Positions 43,263-52,934 are shown, counted from the stretch's first letter. The stretch is 64,000 nt of DNA from Pseudolabrys sp. Root1462 (GCF_001426945.1 NZ_LMFS01000001.1:3098386-3162385); one strand, 5' to 3'. Translations and numbers: made by a program. The notes: a model not told the origin generated them from the letters alone.

Positions 43263-46200
43263 ATGCGTTACGTCGAATTCGCCACCGCCACCAACTTTTC
43301 CTTCCTGCGCGGCGCTTCGCATCCCGAAGAGCTGATGCTGCAGGCGCGGGCGGTCGGGCTCACCGGCCTCGGCGTCTGCGACCGCAATTCGGTCGCCGGC
43401 GTGGTGCGCGCGCATCTGGCCAAGCGCGAGCAGAACCTGCCGCTGCGTTATCATCCCGGCGCGCGGCTGGTCTTCGCCGACGGCACGCCCGACATCCTGG
43501 TCTATCCGCGCGACCGCGCCGCCTGGGGCCGGCTGACACGGCTGCTGACCATCGGCAATCGCAAGGCGAAGAAGGGCGACTGCATCCTCACGCTCGACGA
43601 GCTGATCGCGCATGCGTTCGGGCTGGAGATGATCGTCATGGATACGCGCGTTTCACGAACGCCGCGCGCCGGGCCCGGCTCCGGCTTCATGAAGACACTG
43701 GAGCCCGGCCGGACCGCTTCCGAGGATGAGACGCTGGCGGCGCTGGCGCGGCTGCGCGCCATCGCGCCCGGCCGCGTCCGCCTCGCCGCCAGTATGCTGT
43801 ATCGCGGACAGGACCGCGCTCGGCTCGCGCATATCAAGGCGCTGGCGCGCGAGGCCGAGGTGCCGCTGATCGCCATCAACGATGTGCACTATCACCACCC
43901 CGACCGCCGCATGCTGGCCGACGTGCTGACCTGCATCCGCGACAAGGTGACGATCGACCGCGCCGGCCGCAAGCTCGCCGTCAATGCCGAACGCTTTCTC
44001 AAGGCCCCGGAGGAAATGGCGCGGCTGTTCCGCGACGCGCCGGAAGCGATCGAGGAGACGATGCGACTCTCCGATGCGCTCACCTTCACGCTCGATGAGT
44101 TGAAATACGAATATCCCGACGAGCAGATCGCGGGCTTTGCCTCGGCGCAGGAAGCGCTCGAGCATCTGACCTGGGAGGGCGCTGCGAAGCGCTATCCGAA
44201 CGGCATCGACGACGCCACCCGGCAAAGCATCCAGCACGAATTCGCGCTGATCGCGCAGCGGCAGTACGCGCCTTATTTCCTCACCGTCCACGACATCGTC
44301 CGTTACGCGCGCTCGCGAGGCATCCTGTGCCAAGGCCGCGGCTCGGCCGCCAATTCCACGGTCTGCTATTGCCTCGGCATCACCGAGGTCGATCCGGTGC
44401 GCGGCGGGCTGCTGTTCGAACGCTTCATCTCCACCGAACGGCAGGAGCCGCCCGACATCGACGTCGATTTCGAACACGAGCGCCGTGAAGAGGTCATTCA
44501 GTACATCTACGGCAAATACGGCCGCGAACGCGCCGGCATCGCCGCCACCGTGATCTCCTATCGCGGCCGTTCGGCGATCCGCGAGGTCGGCAAGGCTTTC
44601 GGCCTCTCCGAGGACACGATCGGCGCGCTGTCGTCGTCGATCTGGGGCGGCGGCGGCAACGTGTCGGAGGCCAGCGTCAAGCGCACCGGACTCGACCCGA
44701 ACAGCTTCCGCATGAAGCAGGTCGCCGCGCTGGCGCAGGAGATTTCCGGCTTCCCGCGGCATCTGTCGCAACATGTCGGCGGCTTCGTCATCACGCGCAG
44801 CCGGCTCGACGAGGTGATGCCGATCGGCAATGCGGCGATGGACGACCGCACCTTTGTCGAATGGGACAAGGACGATCTCGACGCGCTCGGCATTCTCAAG
44901 ATCGACGTGCTCGGCCTCGGCATGCTGTCCTGCGTGCGCAAGGCGATCGATCTGGTGGCGCGGCATTATCCCGACGGACGCGGCAAGCTTGCTCTCGCCA
45001 CCATCCCGGCCGAGGAAGAAGCCGTCTACCGCATGCTGCAACGCGCGGATTCGCTCGGCGTGTTCCAGGTCGAAAGCCGCGCGCAGATGACCATGCTGCC
45101 GCGGCTGAAGCCGAAGACGTTCTACGATCTCGTCATCGAAGTGGCGATCGTCCGTCCCGGCCCGATCCAGGGCGACATGGTGCATCCTTATCTGCGGCGG
45201 CGGCAGGGCCTCGAAACCGTCACCTATCCGTCGAAGGAACTGGAAGCGGTGCTGGCGAAAACGCTCGGCGTGCCGCTGTTCCAGGAGCAGGCGATGAAGA
45301 TCGCCATCGTCGCCGGCGGCTTCACGCCGGGCGAAGCCGACAAGCTGCGCCGCGCCATGGCCACCTTCAAGCGCACCGGCACCATCGGCACCTTCCGCGA
45401 CAAGATGGTGAAGGGTATGCTCGAGCGCGGCTATCCGCGCGAATTTGCCGAGCGCTGCTTCGGCCAGATCGAGGGCTTCGGCGAATACGGCTTTCCGGAA
45501 AGTCACGCCGCGAGCTTCGCGCTGTTGGTTTATGCTTCGGCCTGGTTCAAGTGCCATTATCCCGACGTGTTCGCCGCGGCGCTGCTCAACGCCCAGCCGA
45601 TGGGTTTCTATGCGCCGGCGCAGATCGTGCGCGACGCCCGCGAGCACGGCGTCGAGGTGCGCGCGCCGGACATCAATCATTCCGACTGGGATTCGACATT
45701 GGAGCCGGGCGCCGGCGCCGCCCGGCATCTGCACGCCTTGCATCAGGACATGCGCGGCGACATCCGCACCACGCATGCCATCCGTCTCGGCCTGCGCGAG
45801 ATCAAGGGCCTGAGCGAGGAAGATGCGCGGCTGATCGTGGCGCGCCGCGCCGTGAATTACGACTCGGTGCGCGATCTGTGGCTGCGCACCGGCCTGTCGC
45901 CGCGCGTGCTGGAGCGGCTGGCCGATGCCGACGCTTTTGCCTCGCTCGGCCTGCCGCGCCGCGATGCCTTATGGGCCACCAAGGCGCTCGGCCGCGTCGG
46001 CGATGCGAACGACGATCTGCCGCTGTTTGCGTCTTCACCGTCCCCATTGTGGGGAGAAGCGGCGGCCGAAGGCAGCCCGGGTGGGGATTCTATCATCACG
46101 ACTTCCCTCCCCGGGCACACTGTAGCGCATGAACCCGAAATCGCGCTGCCGCCGATGCCGCTGGGCGAAGAGGTCGTCAACGACTACCGCTTCTTGCGGA

Positions 46201-46757
46201 TGTCGCTGCGCGCGCATCCGGCGCAGTTCCTGCGCGCCGATCTCGCCGCGCGCAAAATCGTCCGCAACGACACGCTGCGCACGATCGCCAGCGGCACGCG
46301 CGTCACCATCTCCGGCCTCGTCACCTGCCGGCAGCGGCCGGGCTCGGCCAACGGCGTCGTGTTCATGACGCTGGAGGACGAAGGCAGCGTCGCCAATGTC
46401 ATCGTCTGGCCCAAAGTGTTCGAACGCGTGCGGCCGATCGTGCTCGGCGCGCGCTATGTGTCGGTGAGCGGCCGCGTGCAATCGGAGTCGGGCGTCATCC
46501 ATGTCGTCGCCGAGAAGCTCGACGACCTCACGTTCCTGCTCGGCCGGCTGGCCGACCAGGGCGCCGACATCGACGCGCTGGCGCGCGCCGACGAAGTCCG
46601 CCGTCCGGTCGAGGAGATGCGCGAGGCGAGGCTCGATGGCGGCCGCGAAAGCCGCCTCGCCCGCCTGCTTCGCGACATGCCGGAGCTCGCCGACGACCTC
46701 GGCGTGCATGCGCCCGGCTCGGCGCATATCCCGCTGCGCAAGGCGCGGGCGCATTGA
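43263..46757 (+). CDS. dnaE2: Error-prone DNA polymerase III alpha subunit DnaE2
   Basis: DnaE2 is the catalytic polymerase of the SOS mutasome. The 1164-residue protein starts MRYVEFATATNFSFLRGASH with a PHP domain, then the C-family palm with GRGSAANSTVCYCLGIT and PPDIDVDFEHERREEV (catalytic Asp residues), and a C-terminal OB-fold (VTISGLVTCRQRPGSA). An insert of about 30 residues near position 926-955 (SSPSPLWGEAAAEGSPGGDS) is encoded by a repeat of another family. Start at 43263 follows family convention; the ATG at 43248 lies in a repeat. Confidence 0.96.
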   Translation: MRYVEFATATNFSFLRGASHPEELMLQARAVGLTGLGVCDRNSVAGVVRAHLAKREQNLPLRYHPGARLVFADGTPDILVYPRDRAAWGRLTRLLTIGNRKAKKGDCILTLDELIAHAFGLEMIVMDTRVSRTPRAGPGSGFMKTLEPGRTASEDETLAALARLRAIAPGRVRLAASMLYRGQDRARLAHIKALAREAEVPLIAINDVHYHHPDRRMLADVLTCIRDKVTIDRAGRKLAVNAERFLKAPEEMARLFRDAPEAIEETMRLSDALTFTLDELKYEYPDEQIAGFASAQEALEHLTWEGAAKRYPNGIDDATRQSIQHEFALIAQRQYAPYFLTVHDIVRYARSRGILCQGRGSAANSTVCYCLGITEVDPVRGGLLFERFISTERQEPPDIDVDFEHERREEVIQYIYGKYGRERAGIAATVISYRGRSAIREVGKAFGLSEDTIGALSSSIWGGGGNVSEASVKRTGLDPNSFRMKQVAALAQEISGFPRHLSQHVGGFVITRSRLDEVMPIGNAAMDDRTFVEWDKDDLDALGILKIDVLGLGMLSCVRKAIDLVARHYPDGRGKLALATIPAEEEAVYRMLQRADSLGVFQVESRAQMTMLPRLKPKTFYDLVIEVAIVRPGPIQGDMVHPYLRRRQGLETVTYPSKELEAVLAKTLGVPLFQEQAMKIAIVAGGFTPGEADKLRRAMATFKRTGTIGTFRDKMVKGMLERGYPREFAERCFGQIEGFGEYGFPESHAASFALLVYASAWFKCHYPDVFAAALLNAQPMGFYAPAQIVRDAREHGVEVRAPDINHSDWDSTLEPGAGAARHLHALHQDMRGDIRTTHAIRLGLREIKGLSEEDARLIVARRAVNYDSVRDLWLRTGLSPRVLERLADADAFASLGLPRRDALWATKALGRVGDANDDLPLFASSPSPLWGEAAAEGSPGGDSIITTSLPGHTVAHEPEIALPPMPLGEEVVNDYRFLRMSLRAHPAQFLRADLAARKIVRNDTLRTIASGTRVTISGLVTCRQRPGSANGVVFMTLEDEGSVANVIVWPKVFERVRPIVLGARYVSVSGRVQSESGVIHVVAEKLDDLTFLLGRLADQGADIDALARADEVRRPVEEMREARLDGGRESRLARLLRDMPELADDLGVHAPGSAHIPLRKARAH
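46040..46093 (+). repeat. Family C repeat within dnaE2
   Basis: CCGTCCCCATTGTGGGGAGA and the following GCGGCCGAAGG..CCCGGGTGGGGATT resemble the CTCCCCxxxxxGGGGAGA..GGGTGGGG intergenic repeats of Hyphomicrobiales. It stays in frame in dnaE2 in a variable linker before the OB-fold; the precise borders cannot be fixed by eye. Confidence 0.6.
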
Positions 46758-46760
46758 CGG

Positions 46761-47387
46761 TCAGCGCGGTATCACGCCATCGCGGCCGACATTGATGCGG
46801 TCGGCGCCGAGCGAGCCGTCGAGCTTGCGCTTCACCACCGGCACCATGACATGCGCGCCGGTTTTCAGTTCGCTCCGGTCGCCCGACACGTAATCGAGGA
46901 TGACGACATCCGGCGGCACCACGATCTTCTGCTCGCCGCCTTTATACTTCACCGTCAGCGTCCGTCCGTCGACGCCGGCCACCGTGGTGTCGATGGTGGC
47001 GTTGGTCATGGTGGTGCCCGGCGCCCGGTCCCACGGCCGGAAACCCTCGCCTAGCCCGCGCTGGCTTTCCGCGAACACGGTGATCTGCATGGCGCGCTGG
47101 CTGCCATCCGCCTGCGGCATGGCTCCGACGCCAATGAAAGCGCCCTGCTTGAGATCGGCCAGTTTCCCCGGAGCGACGCCATAGACGGCAAGCTTCTTGT
47201 CCAGCGCGATCTCGAACAGGCCGCCGCCCTCATAGGGCCGCACCCAGATGGTGTCGCCTTCGACCTTTTCGATGGTGCCGGGAAGCCGCAGCGGCGGCTC
47301 GACCTGCGCCAGAGCGGCGCCGCAGCTCAAAGCGACACCGACGATTGCGGCTAAAACCGCCCGAGCCGCGCCAAATCCACGTTCCAT
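46761..47387 (-). CDS. Secreted/periplasmic protein of unknown function (DUF5666-like)
   Basis: The 208-residue protein has a signal peptide (about 1-30, ending ALAQVEPP) and a C-terminal all-beta region with repeats of the type IEKVEGDTIWV and VAGVDGRTLTVKYKGGEQKI, the beta-hairpin pattern of DUF5666-type domains. The start at 47387 gives the best signal peptide. It ends three bases after dnaE2 on the other strand and lies downstream of aroE in the same direction. Function unknown. Confidence 0.78.
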   Translation of the reverse strand: MERGFGAARAVLAAIVGVALSCGAALAQVEPPLRLPGTIEKVEGDTIWVRPYEGGGLFEIALDKKLAVYGVAPGKLADLKQGAFIGVGAMPQADGSQRAMQITVFAESQRGLGEGFRPWDRAPGTTMTNATIDTTVAGVDGRTLTVKYKGGEQKIVVPPDVVILDYVSGDRSELKTGAHVMVPVVKRKLDGSLGADRINVGRDGVIPR

Positions 47388-47438
47388 ATCGTCGTTCTCC
47401 AGAGGCGCCCCTCTCAAAGAACACCGCCGCGGCTCAAA

Positions 47439-48392
47439 TCATCCCGGCATTTTCGGCGGGCGGGGCGCTTTCGGAACCTTGATCTTTGGCTTGTCTTTCG
47501 CCTTGTCCTTCGCCGCCTTGGCTGCCTTTGCCTTGGCCTCGGCCGTCGCCTCCAGGCCTTCGGCGATGAGATCGTCCTCAATCAGCTTGCGCAGTTCCGG
47601 CGTCACCTCCGGCTTGACGCCGAACCATAGCTCGAAGCCGCGCACCGCCTGGTGCAGCAGCATGCCGAGGCCATCGGCCGTGCGCAGGCCCTTGTCGCGC
47701 GCGGCGGCGAGCAGATCGGTTTGCAACGGCACATAGACGAGATCGGCCACCACCATCGACGGCTGACAGCGCAGGTTGATCTCCATCTTCGGCAAGCCGA
47801 CCATGCCCAGCGAGGTGGTGTTGACGAGCAATCCGGCGCCGCCGAGCAGACCGGTCATCTCGCCCCACTGCGCGACGCGCACGCGCGCTCCGAACTGCTC
47901 GCGCAGGGCTTCGGCCCGCTCCGGCGAACGGTTGACGACATGAATGTGCTGCACATCGCGCTGAAGCAGCGCGAACACCACGGCGCGGGCGCCGCCGCCG
48001 GCACCCAGCACCACCGCGCTTTCAAGGCCGCGATCCCAGCCCGGCGTCATCTGATCGAGATTGGCGAGAAAACCCTCGACATCGGTATTGGTCGAACGCA
48101 GCTTATCGCCGTCGAACCACAACGTGTTGGCGGCGCCGACCGCGCGCGCCCGGTCGTCGGCCATCGTCAATTCCATCGCCGCCTGCTTGTGCGGCACGGT
48201 GACGTTGCAACCGACATAGCCGCGCTCGCGCAGATGACCGATGAAGTCGGCGAACTGATCGGGCGGAATCGCCTCTTTGCGATACTCCGCATCGATATTG
48301 TACTTGTGCATCCAGTATTGGTGAATGAGCGGCGAGCGCGAGTGACTCGCCGGCCAGCCGACCACGCAGGCAGCCTTGCGACTGTCACTCAT
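47439..48392 (-). CDS. aroE: Shikimate dehydrogenase with Lys/Ala-rich tail
   Basis: AroE reduces 3-dehydroshikimate to shikimate with NADPH in aromatic amino acid synthesis. The 317-residue protein has the substrate segment VVGWPASHSRSPLIHQYWM, the Lys/Asp pair in TVPHKQAAMEL and NTD, and the NADPH site VLGAGGGARAVV. The final ~35 residues (AEAKAKAAKAAKDKAKDKPK...) form a charged, low-complexity tail not present in E. coli AroE. ATG at 48392 gives the usual start. Substrate preference may be broader (quinate). Confidence 0.93.
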   Translation of the reverse strand: MSDSRKAACVVGWPASHSRSPLIHQYWMHKYNIDAEYRKEAIPPDQFADFIGHLRERGYVGCNVTVPHKQAAMELTMADDRARAVGAANTLWFDGDKLRSTNTDVEGFLANLDQMTPGWDRGLESAVVLGAGGGARAVVFALLQRDVQHIHVVNRSPERAEALREQFGARVRVAQWGEMTGLLGGAGLLVNTTSLGMVGLPKMEINLRCQPSMVVADLVYVPLQTDLLAAARDKGLRTADGLGMLLHQAVRGFELWFGVKPEVTPELRKLIEDDLIAEGLEATAEAKAKAAKAAKDKAKDKPKIKVPKAPRPPKMPG

Positions 48393-48593
48393 GCTTAATG
48401 CCGCCACGCCAAACGAGGAACATACCAAAATCCTCAACTAAACAGTCGAAAATCATGTCCGCCCGCCCCCGGTCGGCATGTTTCGCTTGCGTCCGGCGCT
48501 ATGCTATAGGCGTCCGCGCCGCCGCATTTATTCTTTGCTTGGGCGGCCGTCAACGCCGTATCCTCGCCGTCACCCCCCACCGTGGTTCACCCG

Positions 48594-49499
48594 ATGAAAT
48601 CGATATTCTTCGACTGCAACGATCAGCTTGGCCCGGTCTGGGAACAGGTCCTGCGCCCGGACGATCCGCCGATCGACGTCAACATGACGCCGTTCAAGCG
48701 CGAGGAATTGCCGCTCGTCATCGCCGGCTACGATATCGTCATCGACGACCATTCCTACATGCCGACCGACCTGGTCGAGCGATGCAAACAGCTCAAACAT
48801 GTCGTCTTCCTCGGCACCGGCGCGGCAAGTTACATGAACGTCGCCGAACTGAACGAGCGCGGCATCAAGGTGCATACCATCAAGGGCTATGGCGACACCG
48901 CGGTTGCCGAGCACACGATGGCGCTGCTGTTTGCCTGCGCCCGCGATATCGCGTGCATGGACCGCGAAGTGCGCGGCGGAATCTGGAAGCCGAAGGAAGG
49001 CATGCAACTCCTCGGCAAGACCATCGGCCTCATCGGGCTCGGCGGCATCGGCAGCGAAATGGCGCGGATGTGCAAGGGCATCGGCATGAACGTCATCGCC
49101 TACAGCCGCACCCCGAAGCCGGAGCTGGGCATCAAGCAGGTCGATATCGAGACCCTTCTCAAGCAGTCCGACGTCGTGTCGATGCATCTGACGCTCGGCG
49201 ACGAAACGCGCGGCTTCCTGTCAGCCGAACGCATCGCCATGATGAAGCACGGCGCCCTGCTGGTGAACACGGCCCGCGGCGCATTGGTCGATGAGCAGGC
49301 GCTGATCGATGCTCTCAAGAGCGGCATTATCCGTCACGCCGGCCTCGACGTGTTTCATTCCGAGCCGCTCGATGCAAAATCGCCGCTGGCGCAATTGCCG
49401 AATGTGACGCTGACATCGCACGCCGCCTTCCGCACCATCGAGGCATCGCAGACGCTGCTGCGCCGCGCCATCGACATCGTCAAATCGATCACCGGCTGA
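48594..49499 (+). CDS. D-isomer-specific 2-hydroxyacid dehydrogenase
   Basis: The 301-residue NAD(P)-dependent enzyme has the Rossmann motif GLIGLGGIGSEMA, the catalytic Arg in NTARGALVDE, Glu in HSEPLD and His in TSHAAF. It is shorter than SerA and lacks allosteric domains. The substrate (glyoxylate, hydroxypyruvate, phosphoglycerate or other 2-keto acids) cannot be told. It is divergent from aroE, sharing a ~200-bp promoter region. Confidence 0.9.
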   Translation: MKSIFFDCNDQLGPVWEQVLRPDDPPIDVNMTPFKREELPLVIAGYDIVIDDHSYMPTDLVERCKQLKHVVFLGTGAASYMNVAELNERGIKVHTIKGYGDTAVAEHTMALLFACARDIACMDREVRGGIWKPKEGMQLLGKTIGLIGLGGIGSEMARMCKGIGMNVIAYSRTPKPELGIKQVDIETLLKQSDVVSMHLTLGDETRGFLSAERIAMMKHGALLVNTARGALVDEQALIDALKSGIIRHAGLDVFHSEPLDAKSPLAQLPNVTLTSHAAFRTIEASQTLLRRAIDIVKSITG

Positions 49500-49524
49500 C
49501 GTCGTCCGAGGCGCGTGCCGCGAT

Positions 49525-50610
49525 CTAGCCGATCGCGGCATTAACCTTCGGCAACACCTTCTCCGCCAGGAGGATCATCGAGCGGCGGCCGAGGTCGCGG
49601 TCCGCCCAGTCCTTGCCGGCATAGAGCAGCGTGCCGAAGTCGCCGACACTGTCGCGAAACTTCAGCAGTTCGTCGGCCACCTTGTCCGGCGTGCCATAGG
49701 TGATCAGCGTATTGCAGACGTTTTCGAACGTCACTTCGTCATCCGGCTGGTCGCGCCGGGTCTTGAACAGTTCGAGCCGCCCACCGCGCTTCACCTTCGC
49801 GAAGAGCTGTTTGTAGTAATAGATGTATGGCCCGTCCGGATCCATGGCGTAGTCCCGCGCCGTCTTCTCGTCGTCGGCAACGAAGATCGAGCGTGCGACG
49901 CGCCAGTTCGCCGCCTCGACCGGCCGGCCGACGCGCTCGCAGCCTTCGACATATTTCGGCCAGTGGCTCTTGACCCATTGCGGCATCAGAAAGTTGGCCG
50001 AGACCGGGTCCCAGCCGCGCGCCGCGGCTTCGGTGATGCCTTTGGAAAACGGCGCCGTCGCCATGACGACGATCGGCGGGTGCGGCCGCTGCAACGGCTT
50101 GGCGATGAAGCCCTGGCCGATCTCCGGCACGAACTGCCGCTCGACACTGATATTCCAGTACTTGCCGGTCAGATTATAAGGCGGCTCGCCGGCCCAGATG
50201 GCGAGCACCTGGTTGATCGCTTCGAGAAACATGGCGTTGCGGTCTGCATCGAGATTGCCGAACACCTCGGCGTCGGACAGAAGCCCGCCAGGGCTGATGC
50301 CGAACAGCAGCCGGCCATCGAGCATGTGATCGAGCATGGCGAGTTGCGCCGCCACCATGGCCGGATGCGCATTCGGCATGTTGATCGTGCCGGTGCCAAG
50401 CTTCATGCGCTTGACGCTGTCGGCCAGGCTGGCGAGGAAGACGACGCAGGAGGTGATATTCTCGGCGCGGTCGGTGACGTGCTCGCCACAATAGGCCTCG
50501 GCGAAGCCCAGTTCGTCGGCGAGGATGAAAGCCTCGCGATCCTCGCGCAGCGATTGCCGCCAGTCCTTGTCGAGCGGGTGGATCGGCATCGTGAAAAAGC
50601 CGAGCTGCAT
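49525..50610 (-). CDS. LLM-class flavin-dependent monooxygenase (limonene-monooxygenase-like)
   Basis: The 361-residue protein starts MQLGFFTMPIHPLDKDW, with ADELGFAEAYCGEHVTD and RLLFGISPGGLLSDAEV, features of the luciferase-like oxygenases close to limonene 1,2-monooxygenase and alkanal monooxygenases. The same frame stays open for 276 codons upstream, antisense to the next gene, but the conserved start at 50610 is clear. It may act in the catabolic locus that follows, although it is divergently transcribed from the dehydrogenase. Confidence 0.9.
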   Translation of the reverse strand: MQLGFFTMPIHPLDKDWRQSLREDREAFILADELGFAEAYCGEHVTDRAENITSCVVFLASLADSVKRMKLGTGTINMPNAHPAMVAAQLAMLDHMLDGRLLFGISPGGLLSDAEVFGNLDADRNAMFLEAINQVLAIWAGEPPYNLTGKYWNISVERQFVPEIGQGFIAKPLQRPHPPIVVMATAPFSKGITEAAARGWDPVSANFLMPQWVKSHWPKYVEGCERVGRPVEAANWRVARSIFVADDEKTARDYAMDPDGPYIYYYKQLFAKVKRGGRLELFKTRRDQPDDEVTFENVCNTLITYGTPDKVADELLKFRDSVGDFGTLLYAGKDWADRDLGRRSMILLAEKVLPKVNAAIG

Positions 50611-50742
50611 ATTTCCCCCGGGTCCGTTCTTGTTGGGCGCCGGCGACGATAGGCGATCGGGCGGTTGCGCGGAAGTCGTTTGCCGCGATGGCGCGACGCC
50701 TGCCGAGATGACAAGATGAAGCGAAATCGGAGCGGAGCAGGC

Positions 50743-51726
50743 ATGGCACGGAAGACAAAGGCGGCACCGGCAAAGCGGCGCGGCCGGCCGGCGAAAGCGG
50801 CAAAGGGTTCCAAGGGCACCGTCGGTGTCGTGGGTCTCGGCATCATGGGCGGCGCCTTCGCCCGCCTCCTCAAGAAGGCGGGATGGCGCGTCGTCGGCTA
50901 CGACATCAGCGCCGCGCGGCGGCTCGCTGCCAAGGACCGCGGCATCACCATCCTCCGTAACGCCACGGAGGTGGCGAAGCAGGCCGCCGTCCTGCTCACC
51001 AGTCTGCCCTCGCCCAAGGCGCTCGAATCCGTGGTGCACGAACTCGTCACCGCGAAACTGCCGCCGATCACCCTCGTCGAATTGAGCACGTTCGCGATCG
51101 CCGACAAGCAAAAGGCCGAACGCCGGCTGCGCAAGGCCAAGCACACCATGCTGGACGTGCCGGTGAGCGGCACCGGTGCCCAGGCGGCTCGCGGCGACGC
51201 CGTGTTTTACGCCAGCGGCGACAGCAAGACGATCAAACGGCTCAAGCCCATGTTCGCCGACTGCGGCCGCGCCGTATTCGACGTCGGCGCCTTCGGCAAC
51301 GGCAGCAAGATGAAGTACGTCGCCAACCTGATGGTCGCCATTCACAACGTCGCCAGCGCCGAGGCCATGGTGCTCGGCATGAAAGCCGGCCTGCCTCCGC
51401 AGGCGATTCTCGACCTGGTGTCGGCGGGCGCCGGACAATCGCGCATCTTCGACCTGCGCGGACCGATGATGGTGAAGAACGACTACGATGCGGTGACGGC
51501 GACGATCGATATGTTCGACAAGGATATCAAGCTGATCGGCGACTTCATCCGCGCCAACCGCGTGCCCACGCCATTATTCGATGCGTCCCTGCCGGTCTAC
51601 GACAAGGCGATCAAATCCGGCCTCGGCGCCAAGGATGCCGCCGCGGTTTGCAGCGTGCTGGAGAAGATGGCGCGTCTCAAGCGCGACAAGACCGTCGCGG
51701 CCAAGGCGCGCGGCGCTCAGGCGTAG
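50743..51726 (+). CDS. 3-hydroxyisobutyrate dehydrogenase-family NAD(P)-dependent oxidoreductase
   Basis: The 327-residue protein has an N-terminal basic tail (about 1-22; ARKTKAAPAKRRGRPAKAAK), then the Rossmann motif VGVVGLGIMGGAF, the substrate motif LDVPVSGTGAQAARG, and the catalytic Lys in GNGSKMKYVANLM. Length without the tail matches the family. The basic tail is unusual for a soluble dehydrogenase. The 3' end overlaps the convergent FAD monooxygenase gene by 10 bp. Confidence 0.92.
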   Translation: MARKTKAAPAKRRGRPAKAAKGSKGTVGVVGLGIMGGAFARLLKKAGWRVVGYDISAARRLAAKDRGITILRNATEVAKQAAVLLTSLPSPKALESVVHELVTAKLPPITLVELSTFAIADKQKAERRLRKAKHTMLDVPVSGTGAQAARGDAVFYASGDSKTIKRLKPMFADCGRAVFDVGAFGNGSKMKYVANLMVAIHNVASAEAMVLGMKAGLPPQAILDLVSAGAGQSRIFDLRGPMMVKNDYDAVTATIDMFDKDIKLIGDFIRANRVPTPLFDASLPVYDKAIKSGLGAKDAAAVCSVLEKMARLKRDKTVAAKARGAQA

Positions 51727-52934
51727 AGGAAATCGAGCGTCGCGGTTTCCTTGATCACCGCGGCGTCGGTGGCGTGGCGATCCGCCCGCTCCTTCTCGGC
51801 TTGCGTCTGCGTCGCCTGCAGATAGGCGCCGAGATGGCGCGCCCATTCGATGATGCGGCGGTTCTCGCCGAGCCGCGCGGCCTCGAATGTGTTGAGCGCC
51901 GTGCCCACATCGTCATGCGCTGACAGCGCCTTGGCCAAGGCCGCCGCGTCGTCCGCAGCTTTCGACACACCGGCACCGACATGCGGCCGCGCCACGAAAG
52001 CTGCATCGCCGATCACCGCCACCCGGCCGAACGCCATGCGCGGCGACGCCAGATCGTAGATCGGCTGCAGCAGCGGCTCGTCGATGCGACGAACCAGCGC
52101 ACGGAACGGCGGCGCCAGCAGCCGCTCGGCCGCATCGCGCATCTCGGCAATCGCCTCGGCGCGGATCAGGCCCGGCGGAATGGAAATATCGTGCACGCGC
52201 CCCTGCGCGTCGGTCAGCAGCCATTTGAGTTTGTCGCCTGCATCGGCCGGACGGTACCAGATGACATTGGTGCGGCGGTGCCCTTCGCGCAGGTCGTTAT
52301 CCGGCCCGGCTACCGGATAGCTGAGAAACTGCTCGGCCGGCGGCAGGCCGAACGACATGATGTCGAAGATCGCCGCATGCGTGTCTCGCGGAATGCGCTC
52401 TTCGGCGATCAAGGCGCGCCAGGCGACATAGCCGGCATAGAGCGGCGTGACCTCCGGCGCGAGGTGCTGACGCACCGTGGAGCGGATACCGTCGGCGCCG
52501 ACCAGCAGGTCGGCGGTCACGATCTCACCGTCGATGAAATGCGCGGTGACGCTGCCGGCCTCCTGCGAGAAGCCTTTGAGCACCTTGCCGCGATGATATT
52601 GCGCATCGGGAAACGCCGCCCGCAGCAGCCGGAAGACACGCTCCCACGCCGTCGCCACCTGGGCACAGGCGAGTTCATCGGTGATCTCGCCGCCGGCATT
52701 CAGGATCTGCCGCCGCGCGATACGCACGCCGAGATCGTCGGTCCGCAAACCCAGGCCATTGAGGCGGGCGATCAACTCCGGCTGCGCGACAATACCGGCG
52801 CCGCGGCCCGACAATTCCTCGCCGACGCGCTCATAGACATCGACGCGCCAGCCGCTGCGCTGCAGCAACAGCGCGCTCAGCAGCCCGCTCATCGAGCCGC
52901 CGATGATGACGGCGCGCCGTTCCTTGCCCACCAC
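51717..52934 (-). CDS. FAD-dependent monooxygenase (2,6-dihydroxypyridine 3-monooxygenase-like)
   Basis: The 405-residue protein is a group A flavoprotein monooxygenase: the FAD motif VIIGGSMSGLLSALLL, the DG motif LVGADGIRSTVR and the GD motif AVIGDAAFVARPHVGAGV. The N-terminal region SGRGAGIVAQPELI is like 2,6-dihydroxypyridine hydroxylase and related aromatic-ring hydroxylases, which is the closest guess; the substrate is unproven. The start is GTG at 52934 after GGAGGAGG. It is convergent with the dehydrogenase gene and divergent from the cupin gene. Confidence 0.9.
   Translation of the reverse strand: MVGKERRAVIIGGSMSGLLSALLLQRSGWRVDVYERVGEELSGRGAGIVAQPELIARLNGLGLRTDDLGVRIARRQILNAGGEITDELACAQVATAWERVFRLLRAAFPDAQYHRGKVLKGFSQEAGSVTAHFIDGEIVTADLLVGADGIRSTVRQHLAPEVTPLYAGYVAWRALIAEERIPRDTHAAIFDIMSFGLPPAEQFLSYPVAGPDNDLREGHRRTNVIWYRPADAGDKLKWLLTDAQGRVHDISIPPGLIRAEAIAEMRDAAERLLAPPFRALVRRIDEPLLQPIYDLASPRMAFGRVAVIGDAAFVARPHVGAGVSKAADDAAALAKALSAHDDVGTALNTFEAARLGENRRIIEWARHLGAYLQATQTQAEKERADRHATDAAVIKETATLDFLYA

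Noticed and set aside
41549-43264. A 571-codon open frame on the - strand
   Set aside because: Antisense of imuB, which has clear family features.
43653-45776. A 707-codon open frame on the - strand
   Set aside because: Antisense of dnaE2; no motif, low-complexity composition.
50611-51438. Upstream extension of the LLM oxidoreductase frame
   Set aside because: Antisense to the hydroxyisobutyrate dehydrogenase-family gene; the conserved LLM start lies at 50610.
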